Shown here: piece by piece, positions 55,653 through 63,782 of the stretch
Numbering within the stretch: position 1 is the stretch's first letter
Layout of the letters: each line of letters opens with the position of its first letter
Virus record (IMG/VR): IMGVR_UViG_3300043392_000054
Span: 1 to 64,000 of that record
DNA length: 64,000 bases
Source: a virus
Direction: 5' to 3' (one strand)
Program-made: the position numbers and the translations under genes
The notes under the pieces: model-generated
Database searches by the model: none
What the model was told of the DNA's origin: nothing
Seen by the model: the letters and a program-made list of their open reading frames with translations, nothing else

Positions 55653-56096
55653 ATGTTTGATAAGAAAGATAAAATATTTGACAATACATTTCAAGACCAA
55701 GATTTTGATTTAGATTCTAGCATTTCATTCCAAGTGTCTCCACAATATATGGATAGTACTGATGAAGAAGATAAGATTAATCTTGAAATGATTAGAAGAG
55801 ATATTCACGCCTTAATCGTAGTATCACGATTTAAATCCTTTAATGATTTAGATGATTTAGCTGAAGCTAAAAAACTTAAGAAGGTTGATATTAATGAGGT
55901 TTATGAATTTGTGGCAGGAGAGTTAGTTGAAAAATATTCACTAATTGAAATTTTTGCAGAAACAGCAGATTATTTTAATGTTAATCCAACTAAATTTTAT
56001 GCCTCTTTAAGTAATAAATTTAAAGAAGATTTAATTCAAGCTTTAGATAATAGAACTGAAATTTTAAAGCGTAAAAAAATTAATAGTTTATTCTAA
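55653..56096 (+). CDS. Candidate late transcription coactivator gp33
   Basis: 147 aa (T4 gp33 112). After an acidic N-terminus, helical segments VYEFVAGELVEKYSLIEIFAE and TADYFNVNPTKFYASLSNKF match by eye the T4 gp33 order EKMVEEFGMSYLEATTAFLEE then IPETQFAKF. The protein ends KRKKINSLF, a hydrophobic C-terminus as expected for clamp binding by gp33. gp33 links RNA polymerase to gp45 and activates late promoters. The gp55-like gene at 60.6 kb is its expected partner. The similarity is weak and needs a profile search. Confidence 0.5.
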   Translation: MFDKKDKIFDNTFQDQDFDLDSSISFQVSPQYMDSTDEEDKINLEMIRRDIHALIVVSRFKSFNDLDDLAEAKKLKKVDINEVYEFVAGELVEKYSLIEIFAETADYFNVNPTKFYASLSNKFKEDLIQALDNRTEILKRKKINSLF

Positions 56097-57211
56097 TGAT
56101 TGAAGACAAAATTTTAAAACAACCAGTTAAAAGAATTTGGGTTTTAGGAGATGTTCACTTTGGAGTTAGAGCTAATTCAATAGAATGGCTTGAAATTCAA
56201 CAAGAATTCTTTGAAAAGGTATTTATACCTACATTAAAAGAACATGTAAAGCCTGGTGATGTTTTAGTTCAAGTTGGTGATGTATTTGATAATAGACAGA
56301 GTGTTAACTTAAGAGTATTACACTATTCTATTGACCTATTTGAAAGATTAGGTAAAATTTTACCAGTTCACATTATTTGTGGCAACCATGATATTTGGGC
56401 TAAAAAATCAAATGAAGTAACTTCTATTGATGCTTTAAAATGGATTCCTAATATAGCTATCTATAAAAAGCCTAAGCAATTTACATGGAGTAATAAAAAT
56501 ATTTTACTAATGCCATGGCGCAGAGATGCTGAACATGAAGTTGAAACTCTTTCAAAGTATTCTACATCTAATATTGTATTTTGTCACTCAGAAGTAAGCG
56601 GAGTAGCCTTAAATGCAAAGGTAAAGAATCATCACGGAACAGATACTGAAAATTATAAAGGATTTGATGCTGTTTATTCTGGCCATATTCATTATCGCCA
56701 ACGTAAAGGCAAGCTAAGATTAGTTGGTACTCCATACGAATTAACACGCTCTGATTCTGGAAATAAAAAGGGATTTGACCTAGTTGATTTAGAGACGATG
56801 GAGGAAACTTTCTTCGAGAATACAGTATCACCTAAGTTTTTAAAGTTTAATCTAAAGAGCCTATATATGGTGCAATTAGGTGAGTTTAAAAAACAAATCG
56901 AAAACAATTTTGTAGATATTTACGTACCTTCTAAAATTGCAACTAGTTCAGCTCTTTCTAAATTAATTAATAAGGTTCAAAAAATATCTAGAAAGATAGA
57001 GCCTAACATATATGAAGATGAGTCCATGGTCGACAAAGACTTATATGACATGGAACAAATTGAAGATATGTATAAGAATTATAACATTATGCATTTGTGT
57101 AACTTGTATATCGATGGAGCTAATTATGATTCAGAAATGAAACAAAAGCTAAAATCTAGATTAAAACAGATACACGACCAATGTGCGTACAATTACGACT
57201 TAGACCAATAA
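56096..57211 (+). CDS. 47: Recombination nuclease gp47 (Mre11-like)
   Basis: 371 aa (T4 339). Metallophosphoesterase motifs: GDVHFG near 18-23, VQVGDVFDNRQ near 60-70, CGNHDIWA near 97, then FCHSEVSG and YSGHIHYRQ. With gp46 it resects DNA ends for recombination and breaks down host DNA. TAATG overlap upstream, one-base gap to gp46. Confidence 0.92.
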   Translation: MIEDKILKQPVKRIWVLGDVHFGVRANSIEWLEIQQEFFEKVFIPTLKEHVKPGDVLVQVGDVFDNRQSVNLRVLHYSIDLFERLGKILPVHIICGNHDIWAKKSNEVTSIDALKWIPNIAIYKKPKQFTWSNKNILLMPWRRDAEHEVETLSKYSTSNIVFCHSEVSGVALNAKVKNHHGTDTENYKGFDAVYSGHIHYRQRKGKLRLVGTPYELTRSDSGNKKGFDLVDLETMEETFFENTVSPKFLKFNLKSLYMVQLGEFKKQIENNFVDIYVPSKIATSSALSKLINKVQKISRKIEPNIYEDESMVDKDLYDMEQIEDMYKNYNIMHLCNLYIDGANYDSEMKQKLKSRLKQIHDQCAYNYDLDQ

Positions 57212-57212
57212 T

Positions 57213-58886
57213 ATGCGTATTAAATCAATAGAATTTAAAAACTTTGCTTCCTATGGCAATAAAGTTCAGACTTTGTCTTTTGAAGAGGACAAAGCTGAAT
57301 TATTTTTAACATTAGGTAAAAATGGTGATGGTAAAACTACAATCGCAAACGCAATCGTATTTGCTTTATATGGAAAGCTAGATGGCGTTAAAATGCAAGA
57401 GCTGCCAAATAGAATCAATAAGAATCTAATGGTTAGAGTAAAGTTACAATGTAAAGATATTGATGTTGAAATAGAAAGAGGACTAGCTCCTAATCATTTT
57501 AAGGTTCTTCTCAATGGAGTTGAATTTGATAAAGCAGGTAAAAAGTCCGTTCAAGATTATTTAGAAGAAGAGGTATATGGTATTCCATATCATGTATTTA
57601 AAAATATTATTATCTTATCAGTAAATGACTTTAAGTCTTTCTTAACGATGTCAGGCAATGATAAAAAACAAATTATCGATAAGATGTTTGGTTTTTCAAT
57701 CTTAAATGATATGCAAAAGGCAGTTAAAGAAGAAAGACGTAGTATTAAAATGGATTTAGATTCATTTGAAAGAGACCTAAAGCAAATTAACGAAAGCATG
57801 GTATCCGTGCAAATGAAATTAAATCAATTGCTTTCAGAATCAGACCAAGTTAATAAAGATAAAATACAAGAACTTAAAGATAAGTTAATTCATTTTGATG
57901 AAAATAAAAAGAAATTAGAAGAAGCTAAAGAAAAGATAAAGCTATCTATAGGAAAAGAAACTAAATCTTATGAAATAGCAAATAATAAGCACAATATTCT
58001 TAAATATGAATTAGCTGAACTTAAAAAGAAATTAGCTTTATATGAACAAGGAACTTGTCCAACATGTGAAGCACCTTTAACTGGAGATTTTCATCAACAT
58101 CGTAAAGATGAACTAACACAGAGTGTAGAATCAATGCCAGATAAAATTAAAGAGGCTGAAGAACAAGTTAATACAATTAGACAATTAACTATTGATTTAA
58201 AGGCAAAAGAATCACAGATTTTAGATAAAGCTTCAATGTTAAATTCTAGCATTAGAACGCTTAAAGCAGAATTGTTAAAGATTAAAGAAGGATTAGAAAA
58301 TAACGGTCAATTTGACCATTTAAAACAAATTATAAATGATTTCGAGCAGAAAGAGAACCAGACCGGTCAACAAAAAGACAAATCGTCCGAGGAATACCTA
58401 TTCCTCGAAGCAGTAGAAGAGATTCTAGGAGAAGACGGAGTTAAGAATTTAGCAGTTAAAACTATTTTACCAGGATTAAATGCTAATATTGCAGCAATGA
58501 GTCAAACAATGCATATTCCATTTCAAATTAAATTTAATGATAAGTTTGATTGTATTATTACGCATTTAGGACAAGAGATTAATGCAATGACTCTTTCAAC
58601 AGGTGAACGTAAAAAAGCAGATTTTATTATTATTATTGCCATCATTAAGATTTTAAAATTAAGATTTCCACAATTAAACTTATTGTTCTTAGATGAATTA
58701 TTAAGTTCAGTCGACCAAGATGGTATCTATAATATCTTAAAGATTTTAAGTCAAGTTATTAAAGAGAGCAAAATTAATACATTTGTAATTAATCATACAC
58801 CTCTACCACATGAAATCTTTGATAAAAAGTTACAAATATATAGAGATAATGGTTTCTCTAAATTTGAAATAGAAGTCATTGAATAA
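57213..58886 (+). CDS. 46: Recombination ATPase gp46 (Rad50-like)
   Basis: 557 aa (T4 560). Walker A GKNGDGKTTIANA near 35, coiled coils around a zinc hook CPTCEAPL near 279, ABC signature LSTGERKKADF near 460 and Walker B LLFLDELLSSVD near 490. It forms the SMC-like ATPase of the gp46/47 end-processing complex. Same gene order as T4 (47-46). Confidence 0.93.
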   Translation: MRIKSIEFKNFASYGNKVQTLSFEEDKAELFLTLGKNGDGKTTIANAIVFALYGKLDGVKMQELPNRINKNLMVRVKLQCKDIDVEIERGLAPNHFKVLLNGVEFDKAGKKSVQDYLEEEVYGIPYHVFKNIIILSVNDFKSFLTMSGNDKKQIIDKMFGFSILNDMQKAVKEERRSIKMDLDSFERDLKQINESMVSVQMKLNQLLSESDQVNKDKIQELKDKLIHFDENKKKLEEAKEKIKLSIGKETKSYEIANNKHNILKYELAELKKKLALYEQGTCPTCEAPLTGDFHQHRKDELTQSVESMPDKIKEAEEQVNTIRQLTIDLKAKESQILDKASMLNSSIRTLKAELLKIKEGLENNGQFDHLKQIINDFEQKENQTGQQKDKSSEEYLFLEAVEEILGEDGVKNLAVKTILPGLNANIAAMSQTMHIPFQIKFNDKFDCIITHLGQEINAMTLSTGERKKADFIIIIAIIKILKLRFPQLNLLFLDELLSSVDQDGIYNILKILSQVIKESKINTFVINHTPLPHEIFDKKLQIYRDNGFSKFEIEVIE

Positions 58887-58898
58887 TAATTAGATATA

Positions 58899-59702
58899 AT
58901 GGCATCATATAATGTAAAATATAACTTTGATGACAGTGTGGTTCGCCACATTGTGATAGGTCTTTTGGCTGATTTAAATAATAAAGTTTATTTTTATCGT
59001 CAATTAGATAATAATACAAGAGTTGCAATTGATGTTCCATTTTATTATGCAATTACAGGAGACGACCAATTTTTAAGAGATACCTTTTTATTCTCAACTC
59101 CAGATGGTGTAGATTGTTTACCAGACCCAAAATTTGCTGATGGAAATTATGATAAAATTCCAAGAGGTGTTGCAAATTTAAGCTCTATGTCAATTGATTC
59201 TGCAAAATTAGTTAATCGTAGAATTAGAGGTAATTATACTAAAATGAATGACCAAGGAGCTATGCTTGGGTATAATGCTGAATTTATGATGATTCCTATT
59301 GTATTATCATTTGATATAGAAATTTTAGTTTCTTCTCAATTAGATTCATTAAAGATATCGGAAATGATTATTAAAAAGCTTTATAAATCTAATTATTTTA
59401 ATGTTGAAGTTGGTCATTTAAATGAAGGAACCTATAGAATTGCATCTTATTATGCATTACCAGATGAATTTACAAATGAAAAACCAATAGAGTTTACATA
59501 CGATGATAAAGGTAAATATAAAATTACTTTTCCGATAGAAGTTAATTCATTTATGCCTGTTTTTGAATTTGAAACAGAAATGCATGCTGGAAAGAGAATG
59601 TTTGAAATTATTTCTACTGTCACTGAGCAAAATCCAGCACAATTTATTAGAGGAAAAGAGTCAACTGATGATGTAAATATAATAGATAAAAATACAATAT
59701 AA
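58899..59702 (+). CDS. Conserved-looking structural protein (267 aa)
   Basis: Strongly patterned sequence: VRHIVIGLLADLNNKVYF, DVPFYYAITGDDQFLRDTF, GVANLSSMSIDSAKLVNRR, IPIVLSFDIEILVSSQLDS and FNVEVGHLNEGTYRIASY. No enzymatic motif or membrane segment. The alternating beta pattern and its place among head-tail genes suggest a neck or tail-completion protein (gp13-15 type) or baseplate subunit. I have seen similar patterns in phage virion proteins but cannot name a family. Confidence 0.5.
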   Translation: MASYNVKYNFDDSVVRHIVIGLLADLNNKVYFYRQLDNNTRVAIDVPFYYAITGDDQFLRDTFLFSTPDGVDCLPDPKFADGNYDKIPRGVANLSSMSIDSAKLVNRRIRGNYTKMNDQGAMLGYNAEFMMIPIVLSFDIEILVSSQLDSLKISEMIIKKLYKSNYFNVEVGHLNEGTYRIASYYALPDEFTNEKPIEFTYDDKGKYKITFPIEVNSFMPVFEFETEMHAGKRMFEIISTVTEQNPAQFIRGKESTDDVNIIDKNTI

Positions 59703-59708
59703 TATCAG

Positions 59709-59723
59709 GATATATAGTTAAAG
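59709..59723 (+). promoter_or_regulatory. Candidate late promoter (GATATATA type)
   Basis: GATATATAGTTAAAG, 20 bases before the 253-aa gene; same spacing as the elements before the 580-, 628- and 1581-aa genes. Confidence 0.4.
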
Positions 59724-59743
59724 CATAAAAAAATAAGCACATA

Positions 59744-60505
59744 ATGAAAACAAACATTCTTGCGCCAGTAAATGTATCTGAAAATTCAATCCAATTTTAT
59801 TTAAATGGTAGAGTTTTTGAATTAACGGGCAACCAAATCACTGAAGCTGAAACAATTGAATCAGCTCAATTTTCACAAGCAATTAAAGCATTCGAATCAT
59901 TTGAATTTACAACTGAAAATGTTAAATGGTATCACGGAGTTTCTAGATTTAACTATAATTTAGCAGAAAACAAATTTACTTGGGGTAATACTGAATTATT
60001 AGATGAAAACTTCGCTAATCAAATTATGGCAGGTGGAGCTATCAGATATGAAAATTTAGAAACTGCTCAATTATTCGCTAGCATTCCATCAATGTTAGAA
60101 AGCTATACAGTTTTAGATTTCGTAGCAACATTTGAAGGTAACGGTACAACAGTTGATTTAATGAAAGCTGAAGATAAATTATTCGTAGCTAGATTTAATT
60201 CAAATAATAAAATCTCTAAATTCTTTGAAGCTAAGAACGCAAATGAGGCATTAGAGTACGTTACAAGAGAAACAGGTGAATCTGCTCTTTCATTCTTATC
60301 AGATTTATTAGAGGGTGAAGCTGCTTCTTTAGCACAAACTGAAGCTCAAATTTCTGAAGCTAGAGATATTATCTCATTCTTAAAAGACCAAAGAGAAGTT
60401 ATTTCTAATTATGATAAAACAGTTGCTGAAATTAAAGCGGCAGATGATTTAATCACTTCTGAAATTAAAGTTTGGGAATCTAAAATTGCTGAATTAAAAG
60501 CATAA
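59744..60505 (+). CDS. Virion-type protein with C-terminal coiled coil (253 aa)
   Basis: N-terminal mixed domain (VNVSENSIQFYLNGRVFELT), a central alpha/beta region, and a C-terminal coiled coil (about 190-253, AQTEAQISEARDIISFLKD). NQITEAETIE near residue 34 contains a possible I-x-E|A prohead-protease site, but this may be chance. Own candidate late promoter and a strong terminator make it a single-gene unit, consistent with an abundant late protein. No family recognised. Confidence 0.55.
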   Translation: MKTNILAPVNVSENSIQFYLNGRVFELTGNQITEAETIESAQFSQAIKAFESFEFTTENVKWYHGVSRFNYNLAENKFTWGNTELLDENFANQIMAGGAIRYENLETAQLFASIPSMLESYTVLDFVATFEGNGTTVDLMKAEDKLFVARFNSNNKISKFFEAKNANEALEYVTRETGESALSFLSDLLEGEAASLAQTEAQISEARDIISFLKDQREVISNYDKTVAEIKAADDLITSEIKVWESKIAELKA

Positions 60506-60526
60506 TTTTTTTACATTTCATATTTA

Positions 60527-60551
60527 TAAAAGGGACCTAGCGTCCCTTTTT
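60527..60551 (+). terminator. Rho-independent terminator
   Basis: AAAAGGGAC pairs with GTCCCTTTT around a CTAGC loop and ends in T-rich sequence. Strong, and separates the 253-aa unit from the gp55-like gene. Confidence 0.85.
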
Positions 60552-60609
60552 GTCTTTAATAAACAAAACAAAGATTCTGTGTATAATTAATTAAAAAATA
60601 AGATAAACC

Positions 60610-61017
60610 GTGAATCAAGAAAAGTCAGAAAAACCAAAAGCTCTCAGAAAGAAGAACTATTTAAACAATGCAGATTTTTACGCTGCAATAGTTGCTTCTA
60701 AAGAACAAGATAAGTTAACTAGAGATGCTGAGAAAATGTTAATTTTATTGGCTCAAAAAGCTATCAATAAAATGAAATACGTTGATGAAAAGGACAAAGA
60801 AGATTGCTTACAATTTGCAATTCTTGACCTTTTAAAATATTGGCGTAATTTTAATCCTCAGTATACAAATGCTTTTGCTTATTTTACAGAAATTGCAAAG
60901 AAAGGTTATGCTAAAGGTTGGAACGCAATTCATCCCTTAAAATATAAAGGAACCTTATCCATCGATAGAGCTGGTAGAAAGGATGGAGAAGATGGAAGTG
61001 GTATTTATACAATCTAA
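60610..61017 (+). CDS. 55: Late-transcription sigma factor gp55-like (GTG start)
   Basis: 135 aa (T4 gp55 185). YLNNADFYAAIVASKEQ matches T4 YVNNKELLQAIIDWK; the following helix AEKMLILLAQKAINKMKYVD, then EDCLQFAILDLLKYWRNFNP and TNAFAYFTEIAKKGYAKGW match T4 regions through NPHAYITQACFNAF, the sigma region 2 core. It directs RNA polymerase to late promoters. The frame is closed by a stop two codons upstream, so GTG at 60610 is the first possible start. Lacks the T4 C-terminal clamp-binding tail; ends GSGIYTI. TAATG overlap with gene 4. Confidence 0.75.
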   Translation: MNQEKSEKPKALRKKNYLNNADFYAAIVASKEQDKLTRDAEKMLILLAQKAINKMKYVDEKDKEDCLQFAILDLLKYWRNFNPQYTNAFAYFTEIAKKGYAKGWNAIHPLKYKGTLSIDRAGRKDGEDGSGIYTI

Positions 61018-61502
61018 TGTCAATTAAAAACGTTAAACCTACTAAAAACTCTGGTTTTAATCAGGGTTATTTTAATCCACATAATCCACAAAAATATGTT
61101 GGTCCATCTCCTATTATTTATAGGTCATCATGGGAACGTAAATTTATGATATGGTGTGATTCTAATGAAAAGGTTTTAATGTGGTCTAGTGAACCTATTC
61201 AAATAGAATATCATTCTAGACAAGATAATAAGAAGCATAATTACTTTCCAGATTTTTATATGAAAGTATTACAAGCTGATGGTAAAATAAAAGAATTTTT
61301 AGTTGAAATTAAACCAAGTGCTCAAATACAAAAACCAGAACCTCCTAAAACAAAATCTAAAAAAGCAGTAGATTCATATAGATTTTTAGCAGAACAGTAT
61401 GTTAAAAATATGGATAAATATACAGCTGCTAAAGCATATTGTCTTAATAGAAATTGGAATTTCATAGTTCTAACTGAAAAATCAATCAATGGCTTACATT
61501 AA
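61017..61502 (+). CDS. 4: Head completion protein gp4 (PD-(D/E)XK fold)
   Basis: 161 aa (T4 gp4 150). IIYRSSWERKFMIWCDSNEKV matches T4 ITYRSNWEKFFFEWLDKN in two blocks, then WSSEPIQIEY, FPDFYMKV and EFLVEIKPSAQ supply the nuclease-fold acids and Lys, and KYTAAKAYCLNRNWNFIVLTE matches the T4 C-terminus. It completes the head before tail joining, possibly trimming DNA ends. Overlaps the next gene by 14 bases. Confidence 0.85.
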   Translation: MSIKNVKPTKNSGFNQGYFNPHNPQKYVGPSPIIYRSSWERKFMIWCDSNEKVLMWSSEPIQIEYHSRQDNKKHNYFPDFYMKVLQADGKIKEFLVEIKPSAQIQKPEPPKTKSKKAVDSYRFLAEQYVKNMDKYTAAKAYCLNRNWNFIVLTEKSINGLH

Positions 61503-62103
61503 AAAAGAAATTAATAAAATTGTTAAAGATTCAGGCGGGAAAAAGAAAGCCCGCATGTTATCTGAACAATGGTTTAATGATAGTCTTAAATCTAAAAAGA
61601 TTAAAGACGTGGAATTAACGCCAAAACCATTTAAACCGGGTATGATTTACGTTTTTAATTATGTACATCCATTAGGTCAAGACCATCTAGATTGGTGGGA
61701 TAAACATCCAGTTGTATTAGCCTTAATGCCAATTGATAAGTACACGGATTGTGGTATTAATTTAAATTTATTACCATCAAAATTTAGAGAAGAACTATTA
61801 GATAAATTCTATGATGCATTTCATGCTCCAATTAATTCAAACACAAAGGGAGTTAAGAAAAATAATGCAATCTTACAAAAAGCCTTAATAGTTCGATATG
61901 ACAAAATTAAAAAGTATCTAGATAAATTTGGCTTTGGTTTTGCAATTAGAAGGTATAAACCAAACTTAAAAAGAGGTCAAGCTGTTGTTAGTTACGAGAG
62001 TTGGGCTAGAATGGCTCTTTGTGATTTCATTAAATTAAATGGTTCAACAGTTGCAGCAGTGAGACGTATGTTTGTGGAGTATAACGCTAATAGAAATTTT
62101 TAA
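61489..62103 (+). CDS. Head/DNA-end protein, candidate gp2
   Basis: 204 aa. Basic N-terminal helix (KKARMLSEQWFNDSLKSKK), then a small beta barrel FKPGMIYVFNYVHPLGQDHL with HPVVLALMPIDKY and INLNLLPSKFREELLDKFYD, and a basic C-terminus (AIRRYKPNLKRGQAVVSY). The GxIYxFxY...YWDKHPxVL...NLxxLP pattern is one I associate with T4-like head/DNA-end proteins, and T4 gene 2 is next to gene 4. Gene 53, the other T4 neighbour, does not match. Function by context only. Confidence 0.4.
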   Translation: MAYIKKEINKIVKDSGGKKKARMLSEQWFNDSLKSKKIKDVELTPKPFKPGMIYVFNYVHPLGQDHLDWWDKHPVVLALMPIDKYTDCGINLNLLPSKFREELLDKFYDAFHAPINSNTKGVKKNNAILQKALIVRYDKIKKYLDKFGFGFAIRRYKPNLKRGQAVVSYESWARMALCDFIKLNGSTVAAVRRMFVEYNANRNF

Positions 62104-62106
62104 GAG

Positions 62107-62123
62107 AATATATAATAAAATAA
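62107..62123 (+). promoter_or_regulatory. Candidate late promoter before the portal gene
   Basis: AATATATAATAAAATAA, 22 bases before the portal ATG. Identical over 16 bases to the element at 49537-49552. A late promoter is expected for a head gene, which raises its weight. Confidence 0.45.
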
Positions 62124-62145
62124 TATAAAACTTTAATCCATAATT

Positions 62146-63765
62146 ATGGCAGGATTCGTAGATAGAAACGGCCCATTTAGTACAGGTAAACGACAATTTA
62201 ATTTAAGTGATACACTTAAGAAATTATCGTCGTTTGGTATGTATTACGATGACATGGTATTGAGACAATCTCAAGCCATTGGACCAGCTGAGGACCAATT
62301 TGGTTACGGCCAAATGAACTTAATGGGCGTTGATTCAGATGACATTTATGGTGCATTCGCAGCACTTTCGATGGCAGATACAAACATGAGAAAGAACATT
62401 CCGTTCTTTGACATGAATTATAAATCTAAAAGAGAAGAATTAAGACAATTCTCTTTATATGATGAAATCGAGGACATTCTAGACATTTTATGTGATGAAT
62501 CAATTGTATTTGATGAAAAGAATTTCGTAGCAACACCTTCTTTAATTGGTTTAGAAGTTTCTTCAGATGTTACAGAATATTTAAATAAAGCATATAGAAA
62601 CATTTATCAATATTTTGGCTTCGCAGCTGACCAATCTATTTGGTTTTATTTTAGAAAATGGTTAATTGACGGTTATTTATCTTTTGAGATTATTTATAAC
62701 CCAGAAATGACAGAGATTATTGGTTTTAAAGAGATTGACCCAGTTACTTTGGTACCAGCTTATAATAAAGATGATGGTAAAAAAGTTTGGATTCAGTTTA
62801 AAGACGACCCGATTAAAGAGAGAAAGTTATATGATGCACAAATCATCTATATTTCTTATTCTTCTATTACAACAGCTTCTCGTATTTCTTACGTAGAAAG
62901 ATTAATTAGAGCATTCAACTTAATGAGAGTTATGGAACATACTAGAGTTATCTGGGCTGTTACTAATGCCTCATATAGAATGAAGTTTATTATTCCAGTT
63001 GGTGGTAAATCTAAGACTAGAGCAAAGCAATCGCTTGCGCAGTTAATGAATAACTATAAAGAAGTAGTTGACTTTGATTGGGATTCAGGCGTTCTTAAGA
63101 CTAATGGTAAACCAATGCTTCAATTCAATAAGGAATATTGGTTACCTTCTAAGGATGGTGAGCAACCTGAAATTGAAACTTTAGGTGGAGAAGGTCCAGA
63201 GATTAATGATGTTGATGCATTAAAGTATTTTGCCGATAAATTAAAGCACGTATCTAAGATTCCATATAGTAGATTTATGTATGAAGATGGCGGTGGAGAA
63301 AACAATCTAGCTGCAGATGGTATGATTAGAGATGAAATTAAATTCTCTAAGTTTGTAAATCGTTTACGTTCTTCATTCCAAGAAATTTTAGTGAAGCCAT
63401 TATGGTTACAAATGTGTATTAAATTCCCTGAATTTAAAGAAGACCCAGCATTCAAAACGCAAATCTCATTAAGATATAATGAAGAGAACATGTTCGCTGA
63501 AATGAAAATGATGGAGATTATGGAAAAACGTTTAGACTTTATCTCTAAAATGAAGAGCGATTTAATGATTCAAAATCCAATGACAATGGAAGAAGAATAT
63601 TACTTCGATATGGACTTCTTAGTTGATAAGTACCTTAAACTTTCACCAGACGATAAAGCTGCAAACGAAGCTGCTAAAGCTAGAAAGGATGCAGAAAAGG
63701 CTAAAGAACCACCAGCTGACCCAATGGGAATGGGCGGAATGGGAGGAGGCCTAGGAGGATTCTAA
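62146..63765 (+). CDS. 20: Portal vertex protein gp20
   Basis: 539 aa (T4 gp20 524). The T4-type portal pattern is clear: YKSKREELRQFSLYDEIEDI, LDILCDESIVFD, the clip/stem region PVTLVPAYNKDDGKKVWIQF, YISYSSITTASRISYVERL, and the wing region KHVSKIPYSRFMYEDGGGEN. The C-terminus is Met/Gly-rich (PMGMGGMGGGLGGF). It forms the dodecamer through which DNA enters and to which the neck attaches, and nucleates prohead assembly. The next gene fits the T4 order 20-67. Confidence 0.9.
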   Translation: MAGFVDRNGPFSTGKRQFNLSDTLKKLSSFGMYYDDMVLRQSQAIGPAEDQFGYGQMNLMGVDSDDIYGAFAALSMADTNMRKNIPFFDMNYKSKREELRQFSLYDEIEDILDILCDESIVFDEKNFVATPSLIGLEVSSDVTEYLNKAYRNIYQYFGFAADQSIWFYFRKWLIDGYLSFEIIYNPEMTEIIGFKEIDPVTLVPAYNKDDGKKVWIQFKDDPIKERKLYDAQIIYISYSSITTASRISYVERLIRAFNLMRVMEHTRVIWAVTNASYRMKFIIPVGGKSKTRAKQSLAQLMNNYKEVVDFDWDSGVLKTNGKPMLQFNKEYWLPSKDGEQPEIETLGGEGPEINDVDALKYFADKLKHVSKIPYSRFMYEDGGGENNLAADGMIRDEIKFSKFVNRLRSSFQEILVKPLWLQMCIKFPEFKEDPAFKTQISLRYNEENMFAEMKMMEIMEKRLDFISKMKSDLMIQNPMTMEEEYYFDMDFLVDKYLKLSPDDKAANEAAKARKDAEKAKEPPADPMGMGGMGGGLGGF

Positions 63766-63782
63766 TAAACAATAATAAAAAT

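Noticed and set aside
61489-62103. Baseplate wedge gp53 by T4 gene order after gene 4
   Set aside because: The sequence shows no visible similarity to gp53, and its barrel plus basic ends fit a head or DNA-end protein better.
63120-63491. 123-aa minus-strand ORF
   Set aside because: Lies wholly within the portal gene, has Cys/Ser-rich shadow composition and no leader or neighbour support.
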